From the NCBI RefSeq assembly GCF_963924675.1, contig NC_089220.1:51780639-51844638 (forward strand): a stretch of DNA of 64,000 bases, read 5' to 3'. A model generated the notes under the pieces. It had not been told where the DNA came from. It did no database searches and worked only from the letters and a program-made list of their open reading frames with translations. The stretch's first letter is position 1, and every line of letters begins with the position of its first letter. The translations under genes and the position numbers were made by a program. Below are positions 1 to 12,112 of this stretch, one piece after another. Source of the DNA: Phocoena phocoena. Taxonomy: Eukaryota > Chordata > Mammalia > Artiodactyla > Phocoenidae.

Positions 1-150
1 CCAGTCTGGGAGGATCCCACATGCCATGGAGCGGCTAGGCCTGTGAGCCATGGCTGCTGAGCCTGTGCATCCGGAGCCTGTGCTCCACAACGGGAGAGGC
101 CACAACAGTGAGAGGCCCACGTACCGCAAAAAAAATAAATAAATAAAAAT
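1..150 (+). mobile_element. CHR SINE, 5' end cut off by window
   Basis: This is the 3' part of a tRNA-derived CHR SINE of the short (about 200 bp) class. It matches the other copies here through the GAGCGGCTAGGCC and GGGAGAGGCCACAACAG blocks, and ends in GTACCGC plus an A-rich tail from about 128. The tRNA-like head with the A and B boxes lies outside the window. It is non-coding, and any reading frame over it is a by-product. Several CpG sites of the family have decayed to TG or CA, as in the other copies. Confidence 0.9.
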
Positions 151-151
151 A

Positions 152-872
152 ATAAAACAAGAAAACTTTTGAAAACAGCAGAAATGCCAACAAAATTGTA
201 AATGCTTTTATACTGAAACTCAACAACAGCAAATATAAGCACCAATGGTTCTTTGAATTCTGAAGCTCCATATATTGCATTTTTCAGCCAATTTGCAGTA
301 ATATAACTGGGAATATTGGACAATTGAATTTGGTTTTGCTGGTGGTAGACTTCAGGAGAGTGTCCAAGTGATGGCCATGAGGGATGAAATCCAGCCTACC
401 CTCTGCTTGCTAAGCTGCGAACTCAAACATATGAATGCATCTGCCCAGAGAAAGTGGCATATTGTACTAATTAGCATAAAGACATCTATTTTCTTAAGGT
501 GCACCCCATGGGGCTGCATTTATCCAGTGGGTGTACCATTTCTGCTTTGTACAAACATTCCCTTTAGACTACTGAAATATCTGTAACTAAAAGAGATTAT
601 TTTAACCTCTAATTTTCTCCAGATCAATTTCTTAGACAGAAATTCACCCAGTATTTTATTAAAAATCCTTTCAACTTTTTGTTTCCTATGTAAATCATAT
701 AATAAAGAATCAAATAATTCATGTCTCTTGCCCATCCCTCCAATTATGGAGAACCATCTTTAAATCACGATTTTTTGACACTTCTAATTAATAACTTCAT
801 ATCAATAATATTTCTTTATATTTTCACATTTCCCATTACTCACTGCATGCTAGAGGAGAATGTACTTTCTAA
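152..872. other. Unique AT-rich DNA, no gene seen
   Basis: No repeat family or exon was recognised. The part from about 400 to 560 is less AT-rich and contains a TAATTAGCAT homeodomain/POU-like string near 470. It could be a conserved non-coding block, but nothing in one sequence proves it. Confidence 0.5.
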
Positions 873-886
873 CACATTAATATTTT

Positions 887-1232
887 CTAATAAATTTATT
901 TATTTATTTTTGGCAGTGTTGTGTCTTCATTGCTGTGCGTGGGCGTTCTCTAGTTGCAGTGAGCAGAGGCTACTCTTCGTTGCGGTGAGCTGGCTTCTCA
1001 TTGCGGTGGCTTCTCTTGTTGCGGAGCACAGGCTCTAGGTATGTGGGCTTCAGTAGTTGCAGCATGCGGGCTCAGTAGTCGTGGCTCATGGGCTCTAGAG
1101 CACAGGCTCAGTAGTTGTGGCTCATGGACTTAGTTGCTCTGTGACATGTGGGATCTTCCTGGACCAGGGATCAAACCCATGTCCCCTGCATTGGCAGGTG
1201 GATTCTTAACCACTGTGCCACCAGGGAAGCCC
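887..1232 (-). mobile_element. CHR SINE, long form, with target duplication
   Basis: Full-length long-form (about 330 bp) CHR SINE on the minus strand. The T-rich run at 890-915 is the reverse of its A tail, and the tRNA-like head ends at GGGAAGCCCC near 1232. The target duplication is CACATTAATATTTT at 873-886 and CACATTGATATTTT at 1233-1246, one mismatch in 14. That mismatch and the decayed CpGs suggest an older insertion than the short-form copies. Confidence 0.93.
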
Positions 1233-1246
1233 CACATTGATATTTT

Positions 1247-1766
1247 GATTGTTATCTTTGTACAGTTCTTCTTTGCCTCTTGAGTATCTGACCTTCTCCC
1301 TACTGAGAGACATCTATCTGGCTTAGAGAACATAAAGATGTGTTGCAGAAAAAAAAAGAAAGAATAAGGTAATAATCACCTTCTTATCTTCCAAATAGGA
1401 TTATCCAAAAAACTGCCACCTTGAGATCCATGCAATTGTCTTTTAAAAAAACTTCTAAATTGATTTCACCTCTTCATTGTCCTACCCTTGCATTCTTCTT
1501 TATCATGTCAATATAGAGTTCTCCAAATGTATAGAAAAAAAAATATGCCTGCTTCTAATAATGGCTCAACAATAAAGGTGAAGGCAGGAAGGAGAGAATG
1601 GCATACAGGAAATCTCTCTATTGGATTCTGGGAGTTAAAGGGAGGGGAAATAGTGAGAGAGGGATAGGAAAGCAAGGCTGTCAGACAACTATGCTTCCCG
1701 GAAAGGAATTACATTAGAAATGTAGTGGAGACAATTAGTACAGAATGGAATTTTAGCCTTGGCTCC
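1247..1766. other. Unique DNA, nothing recognised
   Basis: No repeat or coding signal recognised. A purine-rich stretch (GGGAGGGGAAATAG...) lies near 1640. Confidence 0.5.
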
Positions 1767-2225
1767 TGTAGTAGGAAGAATGGTCTCCCAAATATGTCCA
1801 CATCCTCATCCCTGGAACCTGTGATGATGTTACCTTACTTTGCCAATGTGACTAAATTAAAGATTTTGAGATGGGGAAATTATCCTGGATTACCTTTGTG
1901 GACCCAGTATAATTACAAGGGTCCTTACAATTACAGGCAGAAAAAAGAGCAAGAGATGTGAAAATGTTATTCTGTTGGTTTTGAAGATGGAGGAAGAAGC
2001 CAAGAGCTAAGTAATGCAGGTGGCCTCAAGCATGCAGCAAAGGTAACAAAACAGATTTTCCTGAGAACCTCCAAAAGAAATGCAAACCTGCTGACACCCT
2101 GATTTTAGTAAAGTGAAACCTATTTCAGACATCTGACTTCTAGAATTATAAGATAATAACTTCATGTTGTTTTAAACCACTAAGTGCCTGGTAATTTGTT
2201 ACAGTAGCAATAGGGTACCAATACA
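1767..2225 (+). mobile_element. MLT1-like ERVL-MaLR solitary LTR
   Basis: About 460 bp with the layout of an ancient ERVL-MaLR LTR. It opens with TGTAG followed by a GAATGGTCTCCCAAAT block. In the middle is GAGATGGGGAAATTATCC with a GGACCC/CAAGGGTCC segment. The 3' part has a GACACCCTGATTTTAG block, TTGTTTTAAACCACTAAGTG, and a closing GGTACCAATACA. No internal retroviral genes lie beside it, so it is a solo LTR. The short reading frame inside (1725-1961) is chance. The family assignment is from memory of the consensus and the exact subfamily is not resolved. Confidence 0.6.
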
Positions 2226-3289
2226 GTTCCCCTCAGAACTCAGGCAATGACTGCAGGGCCACCCTCCCACCATATCATTTTAACGCTGCACCATCTTATT
2301 CAGGCAAACAGAGTCTAAAATTAGGCTTTGCAAGCCCCCTGCATTTTAACTGTGGAATGGATGCTAAATAGATAAGTAATGGATTGGCAATGAGGACTCC
2401 CAGATGAGACATTCCACATCAGAGCCTGGGCATGGTGGGCCAGATTAGCAGAAAGGATACACAATGTGGCTGCAGCTCACAGTTTTCAGCCAGAGGGACC
2501 CAGAGTGAGGCTATATCAATCAGGAAGAGGTATCAGGCTCTGAACAAGCTGAGAGAGAAAAAGCAGACTCTGCATTTAATCAGCCATAGAATCAGAACAG
2601 CAATCAGAAACTAGGTGGGAGGCCCAGGAGTGAAAAAAGAATAGTTTAAGACATAAAGATTTTTTTTTTCTTCTGCACATATGAGTCGTGATGCAGATGT
2701 GTTTATGACAAAAGTACAGCTACTTAAATTAAACTCCATCTCTCTCTATTCCTACCTCCCCTAATAGTTATATTGGCATCCATATTCTTTCTTCTAATTA
2801 CCTCTGCTTCTTCAAACAACTTCAAACATTTCTTGTTCTATAAACTGCAGACATTATCTTTTGACTCTCTACATTATTAGACGAGAACCTTAGCATCTTC
2901 CTCATTCCTTTCACTTCTCCTCACATCCTTTCATCTTCTAAATTCTTTACTTTCATATCTTCTTCTAGTAAACATAGTTTTCTGAAATTGATTCTAGAAA
3001 CTTAAAACTAATAACATTATTCAGATAACTTAGATGACATAAATAAGATTTTTGAATGCAGTGCCAAGTTAAAATATAATCCTATTGCATCTTAATGTGA
3101 CCCTAATTCTGAACTCTCAGATTATCCAACAGATAATGTGCATAGCATCAAGTTCAAGTGAATGTCCATTTTCACCATCTATCAATTGCCTTCATCCTAA
3201 GTTGAGGCTTTTCAAAATTCTCATTCTGCTATTTCTTTTCAAAGGCTGCTGTTTATATATGGTTTTATAATACCTCTTCATTTTCTTCT
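2226..3289. other. Unique DNA, no gene seen
   Basis: No family recognised. Two small open frames (60-61 codons) have no recognisable content. A short T run lies at about 2661-2669. Confidence 0.45.
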
Positions 3290-3970
3290 AGGTTGGATCT
3301 AACATTTATTTGCATATCTTCTTTCTTGGTTTATTGTCTTGTTTTGTTGGAAATAAATTTTCCACTGAATTCCTTAGTAAAACAACATTCAACATAAATG
3401 TAATGAATATCACATGACTGAAAATGCCTTTATTCTTTCTTTACATTAACTGTTTCATTTGGAACAGAATTCTAGGTAGAAAATAATTTTCTTACTAAAA
3501 GCTAAATGCGTCAATCCATTGTTTTCTAATGTCCAATGCTACTGATGAGATATCTGATACTATTCTTACTCCAGTTCACTTGTATTTAAATTTTTGATTT
3601 GTTACTGTTTTAGTTTACTTAGTTTTAGTAATTTTAATGTCCTCAAAGAAGCTTTTAGGTGTTCTCTTTAACTTTTTGTTGTTGTTTTAATTTTGCATAA
3701 TGTACATTCATTGCACACAAGGCTCTAAGTTGACTCTTTTAATTTGAAGATTGTTTTCCTTCAGATCCAGAAATTTGTTTCTGTAATCTCTTTCACAATA
3801 TTACCTCCTCAAGTTTTTCTGCCCTTTCTAGAATTTCGATTAATCTGATTTTTTAAATCCTAGATTGATTCCTTTTATCTCTTTCCTCTCTTCTGTTTCA
3901 TCTATTTTTTCCCACTTAGCTTAGGTTTCCTCAACTTCATGTTCCAATTTTCTCTTGATTTAATACCTTA
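3290..3970 (-). mobile_element. Ancient L1M fragment, 5' region, antisense
   Basis: The plus strand resembles the reverse complement of the 5' part (UTR/ORF1 side) of old mammalian L1M elements. It has AACAGAATTCTAGGTAGAAA, then CCATTGTTTTCTAATGTCC, then GATGAGATATCTGATAC, followed by AAGCTTTTAGGTGTTCTCTTT, in the expected order. It is strongly diverged, with no open frame. The boundaries are approximate. Confidence 0.55.
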
Positions 3971-3974
3971 TTTA

Positions 3975-4510
3975 TAAAGTATATCACAAATAAGAATAGG
4001 TTATAAATCATAAGTGTATAGCTTAATGAATCTTCACAAAAATACCTGTGCAACTATCGTGCTGGTGAATAAATAGAATATATCTCCCAACTCAGTAGTC
4101 CTGGCCGTGTCCCCTTTCAATCACTAGCCTTTCATATGTAAACAGTATTATGATTTTTTTTTGAATTTCTGAATTTTATTTAATTTTTTATACAGCAGGT
4201 TCTTATTAGTTATCCATTTTATACATATTAGTGTATATATGTCAATCCCAATCTCCCAATTCAGCCCACCACCACCCCTCCCCCACCACCTTCCCCCCTT
4301 GATGTCCATAATTGTAAACAGTATTATGATTTTTAACAGCAAATATTACCTAGATCTGGTACAGAAATTAATAAATTTGAATATTATAAATGTATTCTTT
4401 TCTGTCTGGTTTATTTCACTCAACATAATTTTTGTGAAATTTACCCATTTTATTACATATAGCTATAGTTTATTGTATTGTAAAATTGTAATTTTCTGAT
4501 AATAAACTAC
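3975..4510 (-). mobile_element. Ancient L1M 3' region, split by a younger L1
   Basis: The pattern TTCACAAAAATACCTGTGCA ... CCCCTTTCAATCACTA ... TCTGGTTTATTTCACTCAAC ... TTTTTGTGAAATTTACCCAT follows, in order, the antisense 3' part of old L1M elements. It is interrupted at 4137-4334 by the short L1 insertion listed separately; removing that insertion and one target duplication gives a continuous match. Confidence 0.55.
4159..4312 (-). mobile_element. 5'-truncated L1 3' end with perfect 22-bp TSD
   Basis: A 154-bp L1 tail on the minus strand. In its own orientation it reads a short C/G-rich 3' UTR piece (on the plus strand CCCACCACCACCCCTCCCCC), then AACCTGCTGTATAAAAAATT and an AAAT-rich tail. 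It is flanked by identical 22-bp duplications at 4137-4158 and 4313-4334. The severe 5' truncation is normal for target-primed reverse transcription. The perfect duplication marks it as younger than the L1M around it. Confidence 0.88.
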
Positions 4511-4939
4511 TTTGCTTAATTCTGTGATCAGCATGTGCATGTGAAGAAAGTACCTAAGGCCAGGGAAAGAGTCATCCCAAAAGCACTGAGGGAATATTTG
4601 CAAACAGGCTCTGAACAGTGCCTGTCCCTTCTATACACTGCCAAGCGTGTGACAGGCACTTCATACATATCTATTGAAAGAGTCGCAAATTTTATATCAA
4701 CAATATTGGAAAGTTAAAATGAGTTATTTTTAGAAAACATTAAATAAGAGCAAATATAATTCAAAAGAAATAGGTTACTGTGAAGATAAATAACCATCAA
4801 TGAAATCACATTTGTAGACAGAAATAAAAATTCTCTTAACCCAAAAAACATCTGCTAGAATATGGGAAATAAGAACTTCCTTAATCAACTTGTAGAAAGT
4901 AAATTGGAACCTCTACTTTGAAGAATAAATTGACATCAT
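4511..4939. other. Unique DNA, nothing recognised
   Basis: No recognised repeat or exon. A 60-codon frame at 4535-4717 shows no known motif. Confidence 0.4.
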
Positions 4940-5475
4940 CTAATAGGCTTGAAATAGCCAAGGACTGAGCGATACTGATCTTAAGTATAAATCTTAGAGG
5001 AACTCTGGGTCTTCTAACATGTGTCATCATCAGGAAACAAATCCAACTTAGGTCAATGCAGAAATGTTTCTAATAGAGCAAAATGAGAACAATTCAAAGG
5101 TCTACTTTAGGTAAATAGATTAAAACTTATGATGTAATCAAATAATAAAATAATATAGAGAAGCTAGGTTTATATGTACCCACTTGGATAATTCTTGAAA
5201 ATATTCTGTTAAATGAAAAATATGAAAGAAGGATGTTTCACACGATTCTTTGTACAATGCATTTGAGTAAATTAAATAAACATATACAACACTATATATT
5301 GGCATGGATTCATTTATATGAAGTAAAATTTATAAAAAGGACTGAAAAATAAATAGCAAATATATGATAGTGGTTTCTTCTACAGAAAAAGGAAAGTGAA
5401 TGCCTTGGGGAGGATAGCAAGTAAAAATTAGGTCTTCAACTTTATCAGTAATGTTTTATTTCTATCACATAAAAA
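4940..5475 (+). mobile_element. Ancient L1M/HAL1-like 3' fragment
   Basis: A degraded plus-strand LINE tail. It carries, in order, a TCTAATAGAGCAAAATGAGA block, AGGTAAATAGATTAAA, a TTGAAAATATTCTGTTAAAT block, an ATTCATTTATATGAAGTAAA block and ATAGTGGTTTCTTC. These correspond to the ORF2 end and 3' UTR of old mammalian L1-type LINEs. No frame remains. It could equally be L1ME or HAL1. Confidence 0.5.
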
Positions 5476-5764
5476 CAATCAAAGAAATACTTATAAGGAA
5501 AACTGGCAAACTCTTACTGTTTGTTAATGATGTTTGTATACATAGATATTTGTTGTTTCATATTTATTTTTCTGAATTTAATCTATTATCCTAAATTTTA
5601 TTACTTAAAATTAAAAAAATTAAAATATATAATGTTCAAATGTCCTGTATGTTTTTATTTATCATTTATATTTTTAATAATCTTAACCATATAGAACTAA
5701 CCTTAATATGCAAAAATAAGACATTTGTTTGAAGTACGGTACAGTCATGCAAAGGTAAATAGTT

Positions 5765-5981
5765 GTTTTTTTTTTTTTTTTTTTTTTTGCGGTACGTGGG
5801 CCTCTCACTGTTGTGGCCTCTTCTGTTGCAGAGCACAGGCTCCAGACACGCAGGCTCAACGGCCATGGCTCACGGGCTCAGCCTCTCCGCGGCATGTGGG
5901 ATCTTCCCAGACCAGGGCACGAACCTATGTCCCCCTGCATTGGCAGGCGGACTGTCAACCACTGCGCCACCAGGGAAGCCC
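5765..5981 (-). mobile_element. CHR SINE, short form, with target duplication
   Basis: Short-form CHR SINE (about 200 bp plus T-run) on the minus strand. A pure T run at 5766-5788 is the reverse of the A tail, the GCGGTACG junction follows, and the tRNA-like head ends in GGGAAGCCC. The 12-bp target duplication AGGTAAATAGTT lies at 5753-5764 and 5982-5993, perfect. The three overlapping small frames across it are spurious. Confidence 0.95.
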
Positions 5982-5993
5982 AGGTAAATAGTT

Positions 5994-7595
5994 TTTAAAT
6001 GATATTATAGGGAATCACTTAACAGCACTGAAACGTTTCCACAGTATATCGTATAGCTGGTCACCCCTCCAAAACTTAACTAGTAGCAAGAGTACTGAAA
6101 ATTTTAATTTACTCTTGTTGATGTTGTTGACAGTTACTATGAAAAAGAGATGTGTGTGGGAAGTAGGCGTTAGAAGGTAGGTGTTGGAGGATTGAATCAA
6201 AAGGAAGTTATATAGTTATTTTCCACATATTTCCAGAAATGGAAAATCTGTCCTTGAGTTTGTAATGACTGTGTTATTTCCCTGTCTGGAAAGATTATAC
6301 TTTTGTTTTTTCTAAAGCTCTTGATAGACTTTCCAGTTCTACTGTGAAAGATAATTAGAGGAATAGGATTTTTACAAAGGAGGTGAGTACCCTGAAGAGA
6401 GACTAGGATGAAGGGGAGTCCGGTTTAGGATTGTTCTAACACATTGTGAAGATAGAAGAGCTTATCTATGGCCAGAGAAGCATCAAGGTTAGTGGGGAAT
6501 ATCATAAATTGTCACTCAAGACTCAAGGTTCTCTGCCTGGAGGATCCAGGCAGATGTACCAGGGCAGGTGATACACATATAAAGGTGGTTTGACGCTGTC
6601 AGTGATTTAAAACCTAGACTGCAGATTACCTGGTTATCACATGAATTGCTTCAATTTCCAGATTGTTATTTGAGACTCCACATGTCACTCATCGTGCTTC
6701 ATAGGAAAGGTCTACTAATTAAACCTCAGGATACTTTTAAATTCTGGGAAACCACTGTGCACCGCTCCATGAATTATTTTTGGAGGCAGAGAAACTGCCT
6801 GCTGCAAAACAAGTCCCTTCTTTGAAGAGTCATCTTTATACTCACTTGGAAATTTTTTGAACTAAATAAAATCAGGATTTTTAAAAAATCCTACCTTTCA
6901 CATGCTGAAAATTTGCAAAAGTTATGCATTTTATACTTTAAGAATTCTCTTCTCTCCTGTTAGTCTGATGATCAATTCAAATTCAGTATCTTAATTGAAT
7001 TGTGGTTCTGTTACTGGAAATGTGATATGATTCAATACAGAAACTTCAAAATAGAAGATTATGTTGACTCCTATGGATGCAGGTTTATCTAACATACCGG
7101 TGGAAAGAAAGCCTTATTCAAACCAAACATAATTTAGGGTACATGATAGGCTTTCAATAGATAAAGAACTCTATGAAAAAGAAAACATTTGAACTGAATC
7201 AGAAAGGATGCTAGAGCATAGGCATAGGCAACACTGGAACAAAGGCAAGAAGGAAGAAAAGCCTGTTTGTGAAATCAACAGTTCCAATTATTCTGAACTC
7301 AAACAAGAATAAGTTCTTATTTCCTTGTGTATAACTCTGGGATTTTAAAGTCTTTCTAATAGTTCTAAAAATCCTTAGAATAGTACATTTAGTGGATTCA
7401 TCTTAAGCATATATAGCCTTTCTAAACATATATTCATTTATTTGGAAAATAATCACTTTACGTTTGTCTAATTGAGTGCTCTATGATTTTTGCAATGTCT
7501 CATTAATGATTGTATTTGTGCAATGTTATTATTTATTTTATATGTGAGGAAATTGACATTAAAATATAGAGATGTATATGTTATTCTCTATATTT
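5994..7595. other. Unique DNA, no gene seen
   Basis: About 1.6 kb with no repeat family recognised and no convincing exon. Composition is less AT-rich around 6400-6700. Confidence 0.45.
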
Positions 7596-7800
7596 CATTT
7601 GATTCTTATTGTTGTGTAGAATTCAATTGGAGAACTGTGCATCAATACTTTATTCTGTTGGCATAAGGACAGTTTCAAGTTTGGGGCAATTATGAACACC
7701 ACTGATATCAACACTCTTGTATTTGCATCCCAGTGTACAATATTACCTAAGAATGAAATCAATGGGCCTTAGTGTATTCATATTTTTAACTTTACGAAAA
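7596..7800 (-). mobile_element. Ancient L1M ORF2-end fragment, antisense
   Basis: GTTTCAAGTTTGGGGCAATT, ATGAACACCACTGATATC and the trailing AAGAATGAAATCAATGGGCC follow the order of the antisense ORF2/3' UTR junction of old L1M elements. It is heavily diverged and has no target duplication. Confidence 0.5.
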
Positions 7801-9596
7801 AAAGGTACAATTAAAAATGTTTAAAAGGAAAATAAAAGAAAGACTATCTTTATAATTTCAAAACTAAGCCAGGAATTTATGTCAGAGTATCAGTGTGTTG
7901 AAAATTTTAATAATAATTGAGAAAGTGACTTTCCTAAGTCACATGACTAACAACTGTCAAAGACACAACTTGGGACTTTTTATTCCAAGCCCAATAGTAG
8001 AATTGGGTCCAATTACCCTTTAATCAATAAGTTGAATGAAAACCACATCAGGATATAAGGAAAATGAAAAGTTACCTATTAATTCAGTGTGGTATTGAGC
8101 CAGCTACAATTCATTTGAATCTGTATTTTTAACCTAAATGCAGATGTACATTCTTTTGGAAAAACAGCATTTAACTACCAGATTAGTTTCTTTATCTTCA
8201 TAATCATATTTCCTAGGTTGGTAAGCATATTTAGAACAACAAAACAATGAATCGTTATATTATAGAAAGCAATTCTCATTACTTATTGACCACTGGAGAA
8301 AAATAAAGCTACTAGAGGATTATAAAACCTGATTCATTTTCGATAATTTCTATTTAAAACCACTAAGCTTATAAAATTACAGGGTAAAAATAATATAAGG
8401 ATATTTTACTTGTGACTGAATTACCAAATAATAGAATACCACAGAGAATAAAGCCACATTTTTGGTAGGTGAATCAATGAAATACAGATTTTTTTTAAAT
8501 CAGAGTACATCATTTCACTAATGCGATTCTTGGTTTTTCCAAGCAAGATTGAATTTAAGAAACTAGGAAAAACATGTCACTAGCTTTTATATTTAAAAGG
8601 CATATTTTAGTCCTTACTTACTCTCTGTGTCCTTCTATCTTTGCGGAAGATGGGCTTTCTGGAGAGCTGGAAAGCTAACATCAGATACATTGCTCAGGAA
8701 GGGCAAAGGCCTGACAATGCTTTCTCCCCTCATCCAGCCTTGTTGGTACCATTTGTTCAAGATTAAGAGAGCCTGATGTCTGTAAACATTTCTATAAAAG
8801 GAAAAGCAAGGAATTTAAGTTATTTGCAGAGCCTTGGATAAATATATTGGGACTATAATCTAATTTTACTGGGGATAGATAATAGACACCTACAGTCCTT
8901 TCTTACCAAACTCTTACCCATTCAGACTGCTATTTTCTGTTTAAATTTTTAAGTGTTTAGTTTTAAATGTCTTAACTTTCTCCATTAAACAGAAATATAA
9001 ATGCTTGTGAAAAAATCACAAAGCTTTTTGTTAGGGGGGAGATTTACACATGAATTTTAGTAGATTTAGGCATTTGACTAAAATTCTATCTGTTTTCTCA
9101 GCAATGTTCTGAATATTTCCAAATTCTCATTAATAGTTTTTCTTGTTATTGCTCCCAATTAACCTTTATAGCTTCTTTAATACAAAAACACTGCATTTTC
9201 TATCATTTGCATTTATATCTTGCTAATAACCTTCTCCATCTCCACCTTTTGATTTCACATCTAATTATTTTGAGATTTCTATCACCTAAGTGTTGTAAAA
9301 CCACTGTTATCATAACTTCTTTTCATTAAAAAATTTAAATTTACCTTATCATTGTTCATTGCTCAACATCCTGCTATATGCTGTGACCCTGAGTGGCTTT
9401 ATAAACTTGTCTGTTATTTCCGAAGATTTAGCCCATGATTCTCTAAATATATCCTGATAGCACTAGATGAGTTTTGATTTAATCAAGCTGAAGAGTTTTA
9501 TGCCCATCAATATGCACCCAGAATTTAAGTTTTTCCATTTAAATAGTCTATAAATACACATGTCAAAACAAAGCAGTAGCATTCCCATGTTTGTAA
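7801..9596. other. Unique AT-rich DNA, no gene seen
   Basis: No recognised repeat. A slightly GC-richer stretch at 8640-8790 has no recognisable exon signature. Confidence 0.45.
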
Positions 9597-9646
9597 ACAC
9601 ATACACACACACATACACACACACGTACATGCACACACATACACAA
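9597..9646. repeat. Interrupted AC microsatellite
   Basis: About 50 bp of ACAC with CATACACAC and GTACATGC interruptions, which indicates an old, probably stable repeat. Confidence 0.9.
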
Positions 9647-9671
9647 AGTAAACATTTAAAGAATAATAATA

Positions 9672-9800
9672 ATCGTATCTAATTATTTTCCAGGAATTAT
9701 GCTAAGCTCTTTGAAGTAAAGAGGATTACTTTATTTAATCTTTACAAGACTCCATGCAGTAGGCATTATGATTTATCCCATTTTACAAATAAACTAACTC
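9672..9800 (-). repeat. MIR SINE fragment
   Basis: GCTAAGCTCTTTGAAGTAAA, then TTTAATCTTTACAAGACTCC, TAGGCATTATGATTTATCCC and ATTTTACAAATAAAC match the reverse complement of the 3' half of the mammalian-wide MIR SINE. It is diverged and non-coding. Confidence 0.75.
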
Positions 9801-9819
9801 TTTACGTTATCTGTGTTCA

Positions 9820-10090
9820 CCACCCCCACTCAGTTACTTCTCTAAATTTATCTCCTTCTACTTTCCTTTCTTCCTGCAGTCCATACTCCCCAGCTTTCCT
9901 CCATCAACCTAACCCAAGCACCAGCACACAGCTCTGCAAACTACCTAACCATGCTCCTACCTCAAGGCCATTGCACACTTATTCCATTACTTCAAAAGTT
10001 AAACATCTGTAACAGAATCCACTTCACAACTGTTTTTATTGACTTAATATTCTTATCGTTCCAGAGTTTGAAAAAAGATATGCCACCGTC
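9820..10090 (+). repeat. L2-like LINE fragment
   Basis: A CT-rich block followed by CATGCTCCTACCTCAAGGCC and ATTGCACACTTATTCCATTA resembles the L2-type repeat segment with a 'CTCAGGGCCTTTGCACTTGCTGTTCC' pattern. It is old and has no open frame. Confidence 0.5.
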
Positions 10091-12100
10091 AACATACTGT
10101 TTTTGAAATACAATAAAGTAGATCTCAGGGATATCTCCCCACAAAAAGCAAGAGGGTCATTTACCATCACAAAAAATCATGACAAAGAAGAAATTCAAAT
10201 TGAATACAGTCGACCCATTAAACAGAATTTTATCCCCTGACAATTATTGGGACTTGAACAATAAAAGCAAATTTAATTTTCCTATCTAGGAAATGGGTCA
10301 CTTCGTGTTATTTTTTAATAAAAATGACAATAAAATTGGCGAAACCAATTACTGATCTCATATGATTTGGCTCTATGATAAAAATAGGATAATTTTATAA
10401 GTGCACCAACAATGATAAATCAGAAAATCAATTGTATGCAATTTAATTTAATATATAACTATATCTACAATTTTAGAAATATCATCTACATAATTCCTAC
10501 ATTATTTTTACAGAAAAGTTAAAAAAAAGAAACCTCTTTGTCAAAATCATGGAAGGTTTTCTTTGTGCAATATTTAACTGTTCTCTTCAAGGATATTTGA
10601 AAAAAACAATTTGGGTTAACTGATGGCTACTTTAGAAACAGTTTCATGGTTTTCTGTTGATTTCTCTTCTCCTTTAGTGAATTTCTGCTGTGATTGCACA
10701 GGCACTAGAGTTTAATTTATTCGTTGTTATAATGACTAGTGCAGAACAAATATATTCTTTCCTTCTTGAGGCACTATCTTATAATGGTAGAGGAAAAACT
10801 TTTACATGCTGTTAAAATGTATAAATTCATCCATACTTCCCCTAAAGGTCTGTTCATTTGATCTTAGATAAAATTATTTTATTGTGAAAACATCTCATAT
10901 TTATTTCTAATGCTGGTTAAATAATTCAAAATCAACTAAGTCAATTTGAATCAGAAGTATATTTAAAATATATTAAGAATATATGTTGATATTTTTAATA
11001 AAATAACCCAATCATTTCTATGACACTTTTTTTCTTTGTGATAACTAAGATTAGTAAATACTGAATTGGAGTTTCTTTTTTAATAATAATTTCAAAATGT
11101 ATCCATCCAATTCAGAATTGTCATTTATAGATTAACTCAGAAAACTGGAAATCCTATTCAAACAATATTGCTAAATCTTAGTACATTTCAGAAGTGTTCT
11201 TGTAGATTTATCACCAGAGCTATAAACTTAAACACAAGAAACAAAACCAATCCTCTATTTTAAAGTACAAATACAGCTTTCATTGTTCTTTTTTATTTTC
11301 TCCTTTCTTCCTACCATTTAATTGAGTTCATCTCCATCCACTCCATTTCCTTAAATTCTTCCAGCCTCAGACTTAAACGAGTTTACACTGTGGAGTTATA
11401 TGAACTACATGAAACAGAATGACTGAAGAAAGTTAATAAACATATGGTAGTTACATGATAAATGTGGTTAGTGATAACATGGTTGTAAAAAGTAATATAA
11501 TTAAATTTCCAGAGTCAAAGGCAGCTTGTGTAGTCTATACAAGGGGCAGTGTAATGTAGTGAATGAATCTTGCTTTTATTTGAAATAGTTTGATTGATTT
11601 TCAAATATTTTTTAAAGCAAAATTAGAAAATGTTAAGTCAAAGTACTCTGCAAATGCTAAAAGACAATTATCAAAGATAACAGCAATAAAAAGGTAGTAC
11701 TTAAACTTAGAACTTCATGTTGAAAGCTGTGATCTCACCATGTGAAATATTTTAGAAAATGTCATCAAAATCTGCTACCTTAAAAGGTGAGCAGACTTTG
11801 AAGAAAATGAATGCAAAATAACATTTAGACAAACAGTACAGCAGCATAGGGAAACTGATTTCAAAAGATAGAAAAAACAAAACAGACAATCCTGGATCAA
11901 GTATGTATTAGAGTTCATGAGACTAGAAGAGCAAAATTGGCATGCACTGTTTGTAACATACAAACCATTCTAGATGAAACAATTTAGATCTTTGATTTCT
12001 TGAACCAGTGGAATTTTTTAAAGAATTATTTATTTTATATTTATTAGCCTCACCTTGTTTAGTCCTAGCTTCATTTTAGAAATTCTTTCCTCTTCAAAAG
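10091..12100. other. Unique AT-rich DNA, no gene seen
   Basis: 2 kb with no recognised repeat or gene. It forms the left flank of the L1 nest; the 12-bp target duplication of the outer L1 begins at 12101. Confidence 0.5.
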
Positions 12101-12112
12101 AAATGTTTTTCC

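Noticed and set aside
4239..4499. 86-codon proline-rich frame
   Set aside because: The Pro run is the C-rich 3' UTR of the short L1 insertion read in reverse, and the rest is old L1M.
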